DNA from: Nelumbo lutea
Lineage: Eukaryota > Streptophyta > Magnoliopsida > Proteales > Nelumbonaceae
Length of the DNA: 64,000 nucleotides
NCBI GenBank assembly: GCA_022828595.1
Contig: JAKGHH010000008.1
Span: forward strand, 7,181,728 to 7,245,727
Direction of reading: 5' to 3'
The notes beneath the pieces are model-generated. The model saw nothing but the letters and a program-made list of their open reading frames with translations. It had not been told where the DNA came from and did no database searches. Shown one piece after another: positions 9,490 through 23,752 of the stretch. A program made the translations under genes and the position numbers. How positions within the stretch are numbered: the stretch's first letter is position 1; the number at the start of each line of letters is the position of its first letter.

Positions 9490-12400
9490 ACTTCTGTGCC
9501 GAGGACACATACTGAATGCTTTATCAGACCGGCTCTACAACTTCTACAAGGAACTTACATCTCCAAAATAAATCTGAAAGGCCCCGGAATTCAAATACAA
9601 GGTGCAAAAGTAGGTACAAATAAGTATCTTATTGCAGATTACTTTGACTTCATCATCCTTCCTGAATCTTTACAAGTGGGAGCAATCATTGCCAAACTTT
9701 CACCATATTGAAAGGATTACAAGAAGAAGCTTCTGCACAAGACTGAAGAACTTACCTTGGAGCAAATTCAACAACACATTCGTATTGAAGAAGAGTCTTG
9801 AATTAGAGACAATGGGGATAATACCCTAACCGGTATGTTGAACTCTAAGATCAATTTTGTAGAAAACATATCGAAGAAGACTAACCCTACATTACAAGTA
9901 AAGAAGAAGGATAGGAACTTCAAGAAGAGCAACAATAAGAAAAGATCCTGCTATGTTTGTGGAAAGAAGGGGCATTATGCCCGAGTCTGCCGACATCGGA
10001 AAGGCAGATCCAAGTCTGCAAACATGGTAGAAGACAATCTCGTGGCCATGATTATTGAAGTCAACGTGGCAGAATCGTCTTCTAGGTGGTGGTTTGATTC
10101 AGGCGCCACAGTCCATGTTTGCAAGGACAAGTCCTTGTTCAAGACATATGAAGAAGTGGCTGATGGCCAGAAGGTACAGATGGAAAATCAAACATGTGCC
10201 AAAGTTGCTAGAAAAGGCAACGTAGAGTTGAACTTCACTTTCGGAAAGACACTGACTCTCCTGAATGTTCTCCATGTTCTTGAGAGAAATTCTCAACTTC
10301 TAGAACTAATCCATTCTCACATCCGTTAACTCAATGGTGTATTAACTAGAGGAAGTAATAGATACTTCATAACATTTATAGATTTTTATAGGTACACCTA
10401 TATCGACCTTATGAGAACTAAGGATGAAGCCTTTGACATGTTTAAACTATATAAAATTGAAGTTGAAAATCAACTAGAAAAGAAAATTAAAATTCTTAGA
10501 AGTGATAGGAGTGTTGAATACTTTAAAAATAGTTTAACTCTTTCTGTGAAGAATTTGGAATAATACATCAGTGTTCTGCTCCCTATACCCCTCAACAGAA
10601 TGGCCTGGCTGAAAGGAAAAATAAAACACTTACAGAAATGATAAACTTCATGTTGTTAAAAGCTAATGCACCCTTAAACCTGTGGGGGGGAAGCATTCCT
10701 AACAGCCTGTCATTTACATAATAGAATTGTTTGTAAAGTTATTAACAAATGCCTGTGTGAATTATGGGCAGGAAGAAAGCCTAATTTAGCATATCTAAAA
10801 ATGTGGGGGTGCTTAGCATATTATAGAGTCCAGATCCTAAAAGAACCAAATTAAGACTTAGAGCTAAGAAAAGTATGTTTGTTGGATATGCAGAACATAG
10901 CATGGCCTATAGGCCTCTAGACTTAGAGTCCAACATAATAATTGAAATTAAAGATGTTGAATTCTTTGAAAATAAACTGTGTTCTGAACCTATAGAAAAT
11001 GAATCCACAGAAAATGATAGAGAAACTCATATATCAATACCTGTTGATAATAATGAGACTGAAAGAAGAAATGACACAACTGTAATACCTACAATAGGAC
11101 TTAGAAGAAGTCAAAGGCAAAGAACAGAGAAACATTTAGGTTCAGATTTTATCTCTACTCAGTCAATTGTGTTTTTGATTGAGGCTGATAGAGAGAAGAT
11201 TTTAAATAAGATACCTATTGTCCTAAACATTGAAAATGATCCAAAAACCTATAGTGGGGCCATGACCTCTAAAGATGCTGCCTTTTGTTTGGAAGCTATA
11301 AATGATGAAATTGATTCAATAATGTCAAATAATACATGGGTACTAGTAGATCTGCCTCCATGATGAAAACCAATATAATGTAAATGGGTGCTTAGAAGAA
11401 AATACAACACTGGTGGAACTGTACAAACTTTTAAGACTGGGTTGGTAGCCAAAGGTTTTAGTCAAAAGAAAGGGATTGATTACTTTGACACCTATGCACC
11501 AGTGGCTAGAACAACTTTCATTAAACACTCATAGCATTAGCATCTATTTATCACTTACCTGTTCACCCAATGGATGTTAAAATTGATTTCTTAAATGGTG
11601 ATTTAAATGAAAAAGTTTACATGGAACAACCAGAAGGATTTGGTCTTCCTAGAAAAGAGAAAAAAGTCTGTAAACTGGTTAAATCACTATATGGATTGAA
11701 ACAAATACCTAAAGAGTGGCATGAGAAATTTGATTATTGCATTATAGTTTTTGGTTTTAAACATAATAGTGTTGATATATGCATCTACTCAAAATTCACT
11801 GAAAATTAGGGAGTAATTGTATGTCTTTATGTGGATGATATGCTTATTATGGATACAAATATGGTTGGTATAAATGAAACTAAAAACTACTTATCCTCTG
11901 TTTTCAAGATGAAAGATTTAAGAGAAGTGAATACCATCTTGGGAATAAAAGTTAAAAAGTATAAAAGGGCTATGCATTAAGCCAATCACATTATATTGAG
12001 AAAGTACTTGAGAAATTTAAGCATTTAGGGTTTAAAGAATATAGCACGCCACGTGATTCTAATATAAAGCTAGTAGAAAATATTGGCAGAGTAATTGCAC
12101 AACTTGAGTATGCTAGTGTTGTAGGAAGCTTGATGTATGCTATGCTATGTACCTGACCTGATATTGCATTTGCAGTAAGTAACTCAGTCGGTTTACAAGT
12201 AATCCCAGTGCAGAGCACTGGAAGGCAATTGGAAGAGTTCTTGGGTATTTCAAGAGAACCTTGGAACTTGACTTGTTTTATTGTGATTATCCAATTGTAC
12301 TAGAAGGGTGCACTCTTGCAAGTTGGATTACCTGTAATAGAGATAACAAGTCCACATCTGGATGGATTTTTGTCCTTGGTGGGGGTGCGATCTCTTGGGC

Positions 12401-12700
12401 ATGGAATCCGAATTCATAACATTAGCGGCTGTTGGAAAAGAGGCTGAATGGATTAGGAATTTATTATTGGATATAAAATTTTGGCCTAGTCCTATGCATC
12501 AAATTTCCATTTACTGTGATAGTGAGACAACTCTGTCAAGGGCCTATAGTGGTATCTACAATGGTAAGTACAGACATATAAGTCTGGGACATGAATTTGT
12601 TAGGCAACTGATTTAAAATGGAGTCATCAATATAACCTATGTGAGGTCAAGTAAAAACTTGGCTGATCCTCTTACCAAGGGTTTAGCCAGAGAATTGTAA
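9490..12700 (+). pseudogene. Copia gag-pol pseudogene
   Basis: The open segment 9835-10329 encodes a CX2CX4HX4C zinc knuckle (C39, C42, H47, C52) and an aspartic protease with D-S-G-A (D88). An upstream gag part (9496-9830) is frameshifted. Integrase remnants with the PYTPQQNGLAER motif lie at about 10580-10620, followed by WGCLAY. The next open stretch is 10875-11363. Reverse transcriptase spans 11570-11960, with the catalytic YVDDM at about 11828. RNase H (12362-12700) ends in LADPLTKGL. In life these would make the polyprotein for reverse transcription and integration. Multiple in-frame stops show it is not functional. Confidence 0.9.
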
Positions 12701-13278
12701 AAAATGACAACCAAAGAGATGAGATTAAAACCGTTTACTTAGTCACCTGTAATGGTAACCCAACCTGAACTGAAAAACCATCAGTATTGGGTTTAATGGG
12801 TAACAACAAGTTACAACAATGTGACTGTTAGCACTGACATTGAGAAATTTCCCATCACAACATAAATAGTATTGTCCGTTATGATGAGATGTTGAGATAA
12901 ACTCTTAATGAAGTTCTGAAATGTGTCAAATAACGGAGCACATAGTGGAACTTCACCTATGTGAACATAGAAGTGGTGCCGCTTCTCATGAGGGTTTGGG
13001 TTTGCTCTTGGGATTGTTCATAAAACTAGGAAAGAAGCACATGGCCATAATAGTGCTAAGCAAAACTTGAAACTCTTGCAGAGACTGGACATTTTTGTGT
13101 GTATAGGTGTCTCTGGTCTGTCTTGAGAGTAATTGGTTTAAGGTTTTACCACCAATAACTTTGACAAGGCTCTGAGATAACTATACTAATATGATGTTTA
13201 AGTTTGTAAACACCTTTTTTATGCATAATTGTGTCATAGTAGTTTGGATTGAGAGAGAACTATGTAATTGATTAATCA

Positions 13279-13289
13279 ATGTGGGGGAT
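13279..13289 (+). other. Copia polypurine tract
   Basis: AATGTGGGGGAT-type purine run directly before the TGTTGGG start of the 3' LTR, the usual plus-strand primer position. Confidence 0.7.
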
Positions 13290-14109
13290 TGTTGGGTTTT
13301 AATCTCATAAGGGATAAATCCAATAGGTTTGATTGGTCAATTACATGAAAAATTGCACCTGCACACTTGGTTGAAAAATCAGTTTTTCTATTACAAAAAC
13401 CTAGTTTTGAACTTGTCCCACATTGGAAAATTATAAATTTTGTTTTCAGTATTTCAATAGGATCTGATTTATACTCCTTAGAATTAGTAGAGGTGAGTAT
13501 GGGGATTTGATACCGCGCAACACGTGCGCACGTGTGTTGCAATGAGGTGCTTTAGAGGCGCACTTTGCGTGCACCCGCATGACTCGCGATGGACGGCTCT
13601 GGTTTTGGTGCGTTGATGACCGTTGATCACCACTGATGATATCAACAGTCATGATTCGATCGGGTGTGATCAAGAGGCACAATTCAAAGTTAACAGTCAC
13701 CAATTGTTAACTACTTTTTAAACAGTCAATGTTTGAAATTGTAGCTGTTCAATGTGCCTTTTCTAAACCAGCACCCACCTTTTCCTCATACCTCTTCACA
13801 AATTATTTAAGGAGCATGAATCAGACTCCAAAACACACAATTTCGAAATTCACCCTCTCTCTCTCTCTCTTTCTCTCTCTTAGTCCGGTCTGCTACAGTT
13901 TTACAGAAGGTTTCTTTAGAGACTCTTCAACTTTGCTAGTTGCAGATTCTCGCCCAAGGCTCTATTGTATCCTGGGAACGAATTTTCCTGTAACCCAACA
14001 ACAAACTCAGTAAAACTGAGTGGGGGCAAATAAAGTTCTAAAGACAGTGTCTATAGACGCGCCTCAGAACTTCTCCTCCAAAGTTATAGTGACCCCATCT
14101 TCTCCAACA
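13290..14109 (+). repeat. Copia 3' LTR (complete)
   Basis: 820 bp from TGTTGG to CCAACA, perfect short inverted termini. Contains a (CT)n stretch at 13854-13880 that is shorter in the 5' copy. The two LTRs differ at many sites over their shared part, so the insertion is old. Confidence 0.85.
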
Positions 14110-15702
14110 AAAGACAATGAAGAGTGTTTTCTTTTGAAAGATGATGATTGATTAACTTCAGGGACCAACTTAACACTTTGTAAAAGTTTAAATACTGCAA
14201 TATTTTGGATTAAGGGATGAGAACCTGCGGAGGGCTCTTGGTAATGCACAGCACGTTCTTTAATTTTCTTCTGTCCCAAATTGATATAATAAATTAAGAG
14301 GGTACAAAGAAAACTAACTAACAACAAAAGCGTACGAAAGAATGATGAGAAACATAACAATAAAGAGGAACAGGTGGTCTAAGTCTATATATTGGGGTAT
14401 GACATATTCCAGGGCTGGGCCTGAAATAGGCCCTGAACCAGTTTTAGGTTAGGCTCGAATTGTAGCCCAGATTCTAGAGTAGAGTAACGCGGTATACAAG
14501 GCTTAAAGGCTACAAGCCATGTAAAGGCACGTAGTTACTCCTTTATAATGAATGGTCTGGCACTTTTCTATATGTGATGTGGTCCAAAACCTACAAACCT
14601 TCACAGGCTACATCATTGTGCCCTCCAATTCAATTTGATGCCTTGTCTCTCTTTGTCTGTGTTGGGTCGTTGGTGGGGTTGACAAGGACAGTGCTTCGTA
14701 ACATCGTTCCAAAGCTTGCCAGTTGCCAGACATCTTCACACTGTTTAGAAGATTTGTACACACAAAGTCAAAGAGAGAGTGTGTGTTTGTTCTACTATTT
14801 CTAGGATCGCTGCCCACATTCTTGTGTATATATTTCTACAGTCTATCTGGGAAGCCGAAGAGGCAGAGGGAAGAGGGCTATTATTACTTAATAGGAATCA
14901 GGAATTATATATACTTGAACTTGATGCTTCAGCGGAACAATGAATCAATGATAATGATTCCCCTTGGCCTCACGGCAAGACGACCGACCAAAATTTTAGA
15001 TTTTTATCCACTCAATACAATTAACATGAGTTGTGCGGCAAAGACTAATACACTACTACAGCGGTACTGCCCGTGATCCACCGATCAGTCTATGTAAGTT
15101 GTTGACCCTTGCTGTGAAATGGGTGAATGGATCCTATTCTCATTCTGTGTGTACTGTTGTTATACTCTGCTCATCCCCATGCCACAGCACTACCAAAATA
15201 GTAATAAGACAGAATCTATTCCAATTCTACCTGTAAATTTGCATTATTAATTAGACGCATACCTACCTATTTAGGGACTATTTTCACGCTTACCTTTTGT
15301 CGAAATTTGAACGGCCCAGCCCAAAACAGTTTAAAATGTCTAGGCCCATCTCTCTCTCTCGCTCTCTGGTGCTCTTAATTTAATAATAAAGAGAATGGTA
15401 TTAAAGAGAATGGAATGGCAAAACAGGTAAACAAGGCTCTCCCAATGTTTAATAGATTTATATGGTGTAGCCCTTCCCTTAATTACTGAAAAAAAAAAAA
15501 AACTGAAACTTAAAACGATGACTGCTTTGAAATAAGGACAGCCCAGTGCATGAGGTCCCCACCAATGCAGGGTCTGGAGAAGAACAGATTTACACAGCCT
15601 TATCCCTACACTTACAGAAAATCTGTTTCCAAGCAATTACTTCTATTTTTTTTTTGTGTTATTTGAACATGAATTTATATATGGTTACCTTCAACCATAG
15701 AT
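14110..15702. other. Intergenic, no gene recognised
   Basis: Several ORFs of 60-120 codons occur on both strands, but none shows a domain, repeated motif or splice context. A GGGCTGGGCCTGAAATAGGC palindromic patch sits at about 14411. Confidence 0.4.
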
Positions 15703-16228
15703 TAAGGGGCGAACATTAATGTTTCTGTTTCATTTGTTTTTTTTTTTTAATTTCCACATCAGCTAAAAAGTAAAGTATATTCTTGAGCTGTGTTTTTTTT
15801 TGTTTTGAAAATCAAAAACAAATTTTATAGAGATTACATAATTTGTGCAACATTATATTAAATAATCAAATGGAAACATATTCTTTCAACTAGAAACTCA
15901 AGAGCATGTTTTTTTTTTTTGTTTCAATTCTAAAAACAAAAAATACATATGTAACCAATAACATGTTTTTTGTGTTTTTATCTTCAAAACTAATTTGTTC
16001 TCAACCCAACCTTTTTTGTTTTGTTTTTTGTTTTTCAAACCAACTGATTTCGTTTTATTATTCAGAATTGCAACAAAAAACGATTGTCATTGGTTTTATT
16101 TGAGAACATGGTTGGTTTTGTTTCTGAAAACAAACATAAAAAACAGCTACATCAGTACAAACAATATAGTTCTGATGATGTGGCAGTTTTTATTTCAAAA
16201 ACAAAGTTATGTTGTAGAACACCCCCTA
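15703..16228. mobile_element. TIR element family I, copy 2
   Basis: Ends TAAGGGGCGAACATTAATG and, inward from the right, TTAGGGGGTGTTCTACAAC, with matching CCACATCAGC / GCCACATCATC subterminal blocks and repeated ACATGTTTT motifs. It shares this layout with 3556-4531. No transposase ORF. Confidence 0.6.
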
Positions 16229-16237
16229 AGTCACAAA

Positions 16238-16366
16238 GGATATGTTTGGTTTGAAGGAAAAAGTAGAAAAAGGAAGGGAAACGTAGGAAAACCTTTACAA
16301 ACATTGTATAGGTTTTTTTATGTTTCCCTTCCTTTGCTTTCATTTTCCTTCAAACCAAACAAAGCC
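16238..16366. mobile_element. MITE family A, copy 2
   Basis: 129-bp foldback with GGATATGTTTGGTTTGAAGG and complementary CCTTCAAACCAAACAAAGCC ends, inserted 9 bp from the end of the family I element. Flanking duplication is not clear. Confidence 0.75.
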
Positions 16367-16994
16367 GAAGTCTCTTCTATATTCCTTCCAACAAAAAGCT
16401 TTTTCTTTTAAAAAAACCATTTTAGTTAAATATTTAGCAATTTCAATGAATAAATTATATATCTTGAAAGCTTAATAAACAATGCTATATATATTAAACA
16501 ATTCTCAAATAATCATCACAATAATCAGTAGAAAAATTGAGATTAATCTGAAGTCAAAATGATATCATCGAGAATAGGGGATGTCTTTACCTTTCATTAT
16601 GTTGTCACATGTGCATACTTTGGTTCAACTATTGTGAAAATTTTGAACAACGAAACTAAACTAAACCAAACCTTAAGTTAGCAATGAATTTAAAACTAAC
16701 AATATCTAAGAAGATTTCCAATGACAGAGTTATGATTTTTTTTTTCAAGCCCCAAACTATACTCCAGGTAGAGGGTAACCACCTATAGCTCAAAATGATA
16801 TAATCGAGAATAGGGAATGTCTTTACCTGCCTTGCCCCCAAACCCAAGATTACAAATCTTTCCCTCTCGAGATTACATAGTTATGATCAATTAATAGAAT
16901 TATGGAAGAATCTATGTTTTCAGAAAGACATGAAACAGAAAGGGATCTAACCAATCAAAACACCACTGAATTTTGATAAAAATCCACTCGATTG

Positions 16995-17300
16995 GTTATA
17001 GCAATGTTTTAAAAAAATTACCTAGAATTGGAATCATTCTAGCTATCGGTTTTCAGGTCAATGATTTGACTGTCCTGGCGGATAGCCCGTTCTGATAAAA
17101 TAAATTAAAAAATAATTAAATTTTAAAAATGGTCAAAACCTATTGAACGGGTCAACGGTTTGACTGCCCAGATCAATGAGTCATTAACCAATTCAATGGT
17201 ATTTGGCCAGTGATTGGATTTGGGATAAAACATAACCGATTGCCTGAATGAATCACAGGCCAAATGGTCCAACCGTCTGAGTCAACGACAAACCGAAAAC
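16995..17300 (-). repeat. Dispersed repeat family K, copy 4 (inverted)
   Basis: Begins GCAATGTTTTAAAAAAATTA, the complement of the family's TTTTAAAAACCTTG end, followed by AATGATTTGACTG and paired TTGAACGGGTCAACGG blocks. Non-coding. Confidence 0.5.
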
Positions 17301-20300
17301 CATGGGTCATAAGACATGATATGAGGAAAACCTACAACCAATCAACCCCCATTATAAAAGTGGTAACCAATCACATGGGTTTTCATCAAAATTTATAAGG
17401 GATTATGATTGGTCAAAGTCTTTCCCGTATCATGTTTTTCTAGCATCATAAATTTTCCCTTTTTCAATATCATGTCTTACCGGCATCGTAGTCAAATTAT
17501 GAAGAGATTAATGCATACAAAGTTTTAAAATTAGATAAAAGCTTCAGAATAATATAGGTTTCAAAGTGATTTGAGTTAAGATGCAACATGCTAAATACAT
17601 TCTAAAAAAGGAATAAGTTGGATGCATTGTACCCGAAACAAAAGAAAAGATGCACTTCAGCATTACTTTGTTATGAAATGAATTTAGACCACTAACATCA
17701 AAGAAAAAAAATAATACAAGAGCCAGCAGCTGTTTTGTTAATAATCAAAATCAAAACACATCATCTTTATATCTATGAATTGATAATGACTGTAAGGAAT
17801 GGTGACATCACAAAATCAGAATGCAATTTAAATAATAGTCATTTCGACATGCATGATAAATGATCATAAAAATCCATTCATTAGAAGATATATGTTGAGG
17901 TACCAATTTTTTTTAGGTCTCGTGTCATTTCAATTTGACATGGGCGTATGGCCACATCCCAATTCTTCAAGTAAAGGTCGAACTCACAATCTTATCTAAG
18001 ATAAAATCAAGTGGGCCTTAAATATTACACCAGACCTACAAATAAAGACCCAAGCCCACTAAATAATCAAGTGGGATGCACTAGTAACCAATAGATTGGG
18101 CCTTAAGTTACACTTCCCATACAAGGGCGAATTAAAATCATCTTTAATTATGAAAGAAAACAAATAACTTTTTGATTTGATAAGAGTCGATAAGACCAAG
18201 TTAGCACATACTACTAGACTAATTATGGGAGTGGATCCCACTAAGATACATACGTTGAAATAGAGGGTCCCACAAAACAAAAAGATTAGCCAAAGTTCTA
18301 AGATAAAATTATTAAAGCATGTAATCTTCCATTAGGTTTCTATCGCCCTACGCCCGATGTCCTTACTTGAAGAAAGGGGCTATTGATAGAATGCTTCAAG
18401 GTAGGAATGTTTTAAAAGAAAGCAAGAGAAAAAGAAAAGGCTTCAGAAATCTTCACCGGAGTTCTCAACCAGATGAAGCTTGAGTGATCTTCATCAACAC
18501 AGGAAATAATTTAAGGGACCAAGAAAATATAATGAATTTTCAAAACTATAGAAGCTTTACATAAGGGAGCTCCAGAGATTGTTCTACTGGTCTAAAGGCT
18601 CAAAAGCAAGCTAGCCCTTCATTAATAAAGGTTCTATATCTAACCATCAAACTCTTCAAGTATTTTCGTCATTATCTTGCAAGTAAAGCATGAAGCCTGG
18701 ATGTTAGGAATGTAAATCCATTTCCTCTTTTGTTAGAGATTAATTCTGCCTACCCACATCAACAATGGTTTTTTTTTAAAAGGATAAAGTACAAAACTAT
18801 GTTTTGATAAAACAAAAAATAATAAAGTCAAAGTACTCATGAATAGTTGTTGCATATTAAACCAAAATTTCAATTAAAGTCGTTATATGTTCTATTTATT
18901 TTTCTTTTTTTTTTTTTGCATTTTATGAGATGTATTTGCCTTCCGGGTGATTTTTCCATTGATCTAACGTCATAATCCACAAGTTAACAGTTTACGGGGA
19001 ATGGTTCGATATCAAGGCATTCCGGTCCTCGATTCATTCAAATTAAATTCCTTTGAAGATAAGGTTTTCTCATCCCTTAACCCCAGGGATTCATTCCATA
19101 GATCTAATGTTTTGAATATTAATAAAATTGACATTCAACACGTTCATCTTTTTCGTCCTGGATAGCAAATTCTTGCGAACAGAGATGATTTAATGCAAGC
19201 TGAAATTTCGAAAAGGACATAGGGAAAGATCCTTGAATAAAAGACATGACCTTGGAGTGCAATTAGGGTTATGATGCTCTAAATCCCCACCAAGTTCATA
19301 AATACAAAGACATCCTTATCTACAACCTCTTTTTTTTTTTTTTTTTAAAAAAAAAAACTTTGATAGATTTATCTAGAACTTCATGATGGATTTGAATATC
19401 GTTGAAAAAATTGCAGAACTTTTGAATATGACAGTGAAATAATAAATTATAACTTTGACTTGATCCATAGTTTGCTCTTTTTCTTTTCTTGCTCAATTGA
19501 AAATTTTCTTGTGTTGTTAATTAATTTTCTGGCAATGTCGTGTTCTTTCATTCTTGACGATTTTGAATTCTTTATTTTGACAAAATATAGAGTTTGCTAT
19601 AGTCAAAGTGATTGAAAAGATTGAAGGAAAAAGAAACAATTGATATCTTGGTTTACAACGCTCTGGCTTTTTAATTCAAGAAACAAACCAATGATATATT
19701 TTCTCAATTAAAACCTTGTCATAATAGTAAAGTAGCTAGATATACCGATATACATCACAAGATTGTCTTTAGGACTAGAGATGTATCTTGTAATTCAATT
19801 CTCCAACAAGGAAAGAACGATCCACTATCCTTTTATATAAAGTGGGGAAACAAGACAAAACGAAGAGAATGATTTAATCCAATGAATCTAGAGGCCAAAA
19901 AAGAAAAAGAAAGAAAACCCTACAGATCTCAAGATGATCATACCAACCCCCAAAAGGAAACAAGCTGCATGCTGACGATGTCTAAATTGTTTAATTCTTC
20001 CCGGCAGAAAATACAGTCTAATATTCATTTCAGTCATTCAACCTAGACTGGTTCACTTGTTCCAGATCAAATGGACAGACTTTTATATATATATATATAT
20101 AGTTTGTTGAAGCCAATCAACGACAGACTATTATAATCGCAAGCCCAACTTGCAAATGCACAAGATGAATTCAAGATAAACGATCAACTCTAGTGATTTA
20201 AATTTTGTAAAGGAAAGCAATTACTAGAAATTAATTAAAATCATTTCCAGCAGGAAAGAGCTTAAACTTTGGGTACTGTCTCATCACTGTTTTGCTGTAT

Positions 20301-20377
20301 GGTCCATACTCTCATCAGTTGATTCCGCGTTTTTGCTAGGCCCCATGGATGAAATGGTTGATTACTTTTAATTTTAT
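17301..20377. other. Gene-poor AT-rich stretch
   Basis: No ORF above about 75 codons with any recognisable motif. Poly-T/A tracts at 18902, 19332 and (TA)n at 20083-20102. Nothing else could be assigned. Confidence 0.45.
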
Positions 20378-20578
20378 TCATGAATTAGTCCATTGACCTC
20401 TAGTACTCATGAATCCAACTGCACCCAGGGAACATTTCAGCTCAGTCTCGCAGTAAAATTGGCGAGGCGAACCGTATAAACTATAGAGTTTGGAGTCCTC
20501 CTCATCTTTATTTACACTGCTAATGTGAACAGTGTATTCCTCGTAAGAAGCACAGTCGTACTTCACTGAAAATAATTT
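20378..20578 (-). other. Possible terminal coding exon, unassigned
   Basis: After a TTTTCAG acceptor-like signal the minus strand stays open for about 65 codons. The peptide is acidic and Cys-containing (VKYDCASYEEYTVHISSVNK and onward, ending TRGQWTNS). The stop TGA overlaps an AATAAA polyadenylation-like signal. I recognise no family and found no convincing upstream exon, so this may be a pseudogene fragment or chance. Confidence 0.25.
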
Positions 20579-22640
20579 TCAGAGTATAGCGTAGAATATG
20601 TCAGTACCACCCTCATTAAGTGAATCGCCCATGTTCGTGTTCAGATTCCTACACATCCACATCTTTACTGGTTTCAGGTTGCTGGATCTGGATACCACTA
20701 TGCCAAAACCAGCAGCGCAGCGCTTGATAACGACCCATTGTTTGTGTGTGTGAGAGAGAAAGAGATAGATACATGCAGCAAAGCAGTGGTTTTCAGTTTT
20801 CTCCAGATTGATGCTGTTTCAACATATTCCGGTTTAATTGACAGTAAGCTCAAAGGTTGCCGGAAATTTACAATTTACAAAACCAACAGCTATACTAATC
20901 ATTATTTGACAAAAAGTAGTACCACCAACATCGAGTACAAGAGTCCATATCGATATCATCACATTTATTGATTTTAGAAAAATAAAAATTTATCTAAAAT
21001 TCATCATGAATTTTTATCACTTCTTTTAAATTCATCATAACTTTTTAAAATGTCTGTGATTAACTTGACTAATAGATGTTAATATATTATCGTTTTAACC
21101 TTTATAGAAAAATTATTATGAGTTTAAGCGAAATATTAAAAACTCATCGTAAATTTTATACAGTTTCCCAAAAATAAAAGGGTGTACATTTGAATTATAG
21201 ATTATCAAGTGGCAGGGAAGAAGAGAACTTAGAGAGAAGACACAAGAGTCCGTGAGAATGGATATATTCTTTCAAATCAAAGTTTTGGAATCGTTAATAT
21301 ATACGCGGTTCTGTTTTCCATCTGATGACCGTATGTATGTCGAGCCGGGGTCATCAGATAAGAAGCAGATTGGTTCAGGATATATATTCAACTTAACTCA
21401 AAAGACCCATCCACAAATTTCATCGTAGCCCCGAGCTGATCTGAAACTGAAACAAGTCGCATTAACTATTAAGGCCTTAGTTAATGACAACTAGTGTGTA
21501 ATAATAGTGTAGAATGTGTGTTAGTTAGGTTTGACAGACAAGGCGCGGTGGCAACGTTCATTGCACCAAACGATCGAGCATCAAGGTTCAGTGTATGCGA
21601 CAAGCATCGTCCTCACTCCTCAGTCTTCACCCACAAGCATCGTTACCTCCACAAAGTAGGTTAATATCCATTTCATCGTACTTTTTCTCATTTCCTGTGA
21701 ATAAAGAGGAGCAAGCATGGCCTGTGGATGCATGACCAATTTGCGTCTGTTTGTTTGGTATTGTTGTCGTTGTTTCAGAAAATAGTGCTCTAAGTCATGC
21801 TTTGAAAATTAAAGGTTTGATTTGGAGCGATGTTGAATTTGACGCTTCTTCAAGCTGCAACTTGTTGTTATCAATAAAAATACGAGGTGGCAGTGACCGT
21901 TTCCTGCAGCGCATTGGTATATCAAACAGTAAATATTGATGTTGTTCCAAAAAATATCCTACCTAGCAATAACGTTAACGTTTAAAAAAAAAGATATCAA
22001 TGGTGCCATATCTACAGCATCGATACCAAATATATGCTTAGATGATGAGTCAGAGTATATATAAGTAGGTGATAGTGGGAATGCTTCCTTCTTTCGTGCC
22101 TTGCAAAATTGCAAGGAACCAAATAAATGAGTTCAAATCAAGTCACGAGCTGCATGTGGTTTCAGTTGGTTGGTCTCATCTACCGATTTGCCTTGCACAC
22201 CCAAGCATAAAACAAGAAACGCGGAACGGTGGATTCAGTGCAGCGCCCCTTACCATTCAGCATCAGCTTCGACCGTAAAGCAGGAAAGTGGTACTGTCTG
22301 CGGAAGTCTGGTAGACATAAATAAGAGGATGAATTTGGTCTGTACCCCACAAGGCGGAAAGGATAAAAACAAAGGGTTTCTCATTTTCCCAAAAAAGAGT
22401 CACCTGCAATGGATGGATAATCTGATGTGGCCAGGATAGAATGTTTGATTGAATAAAGTGTTGTTTTTGCTGGGTCGTTTATCTCGATCCACATCATCTT
22501 TTCCAGCTGTACATTTAAAATTATATCGCGAATTGGATAATAAATCAATAAAATTTTGGCAGCTAACTTTACATTTCAAATTATAAAAACGTTTACCATG
22601 TCATTAGAGCCTTATCTTGTTATTAGGGCTTAGGGATGAG
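20579..22640. other. Intergenic, no gene recognised
   Basis: Short ORFs without motifs. 20975-21175 has loosely complementary arms (ATTCATCATGAATTTT near the left, ACTCATCGTAAATTTT near the right) and may be a decayed foldback element. Confidence 0.35.
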
Positions 22641-22739
22641 CAATAAACACCGAAAAATTAAATCGACCGAAAAAATCGATTAAAATGAAACCAAAATATC
22701 ACTTAATTGAACTGGTTGGTTTGGTATTATTAAAAAACC

Positions 22740-22880
22740 GGTGGTTAATCAAAATGACCGGTATACATATATTTTTATATATTTATGTATATTTTAAATA
22801 TTTTATATTTTTTATATTTTATAAATTATTAAATACGCATTATATATTTTTATAATATATTATATATTATATATTATTTA

Positions 22881-22917
<37 letters not shown>

Positions 22918-22960
22918 ATAATTTTTTATTGTATATCTATATATATTGTAAAAACTAAAA
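22740..22960. repeat. AT-rich tract with (TA)n microsatellite
   Basis: Nearly pure A/T for about 200 bp, including an uninterrupted (TA)n at 22888-22915. It is bordered by GGTTAATC / GGTCAACCGGTT blocks that resemble family K vocabulary. Confidence 0.7.
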
Positions 22961-23752
22961 AACTGACAAACTGAATAGGCGGTTAATCGAATAGGTCAAC
23001 CGGTTAATCAACTGGTTTCGGTTCGGTTCCAAATACTGGTTTTCCAAAAACCAGTACTACCGGTTAGGTTCAAGCATATACTAAAAATAGGTTTTCAATT
23101 TCTCTACCACTCCCTTTGTCTCTCGATCTCCCTCCACCTCTCTCACTCTCACATTCACTTGTCAATCTCCCGCTCCCTTTATCTCTTCCACTCTCTGAAG
23201 GGATAAGAGATCCATCATATGGATGGTCGAACCTTGCAGGAAGGTTGGGCGAAATTTCAAAAAATTTCTCTCTCTCTCATGTGGGAATCACATTTTTGTT
23301 TTAGAAAACTACATTTTCAATGATCAATCTTGAAACCAAACCAGATCAGATCTGATACCAAAAGGGAGTAGAGGGATATACCTAATACGGTGTAAAAGTA
23401 AACCCCCAATGAAGGTGTTCATGCCCAAGGAGAAGACCGAAGACTGCTTCCACCGAAGATGACAAGGTAGGGGGTGAAGCAAAATCAGTAGGACATTTCT
23501 TCAACAAGAATATGACGGAGGGTTGATGAGTACGATTTAAGATTGCCTCTTTTCGCAAAAGGAAATATCAAGAATCATTCTTGATCACTCCCAATGGTGG
23601 AATCGAACTGGGTAGAGGCAGCAAGAACAAGAAGAAAACAGTAGAAGACAGGAGCAATCGAACTGTGTGTTGTCTTCTCTCTTAATTCAGTAGACCGTAA
23701 ATGTGTCTAGAGGTCCGCCCTACTCTCCTATTTATAGCCTTAAAAAGAGGAT

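Larger units (their letters stand above)
8820..14109 (+). mobile_element. Degenerate Copia (Ty1) LTR retrotransposon
   Basis: Two related LTRs (8820-9238, truncated; 13290-14109, complete) flank about 4 kb with gag, protease, integrase, reverse transcriptase and RNase H remnants in Copia order. Stop codons and frameshifts interrupt every domain, so the copy is dead. A polypurine tract (GTGGGGGAT) precedes the 3' LTR. No tRNA-iMet-type primer site (TGGTATCAGAGC) follows the 5' LTR. The 5' target duplication is lost with the truncated end. Confidence 0.9.
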
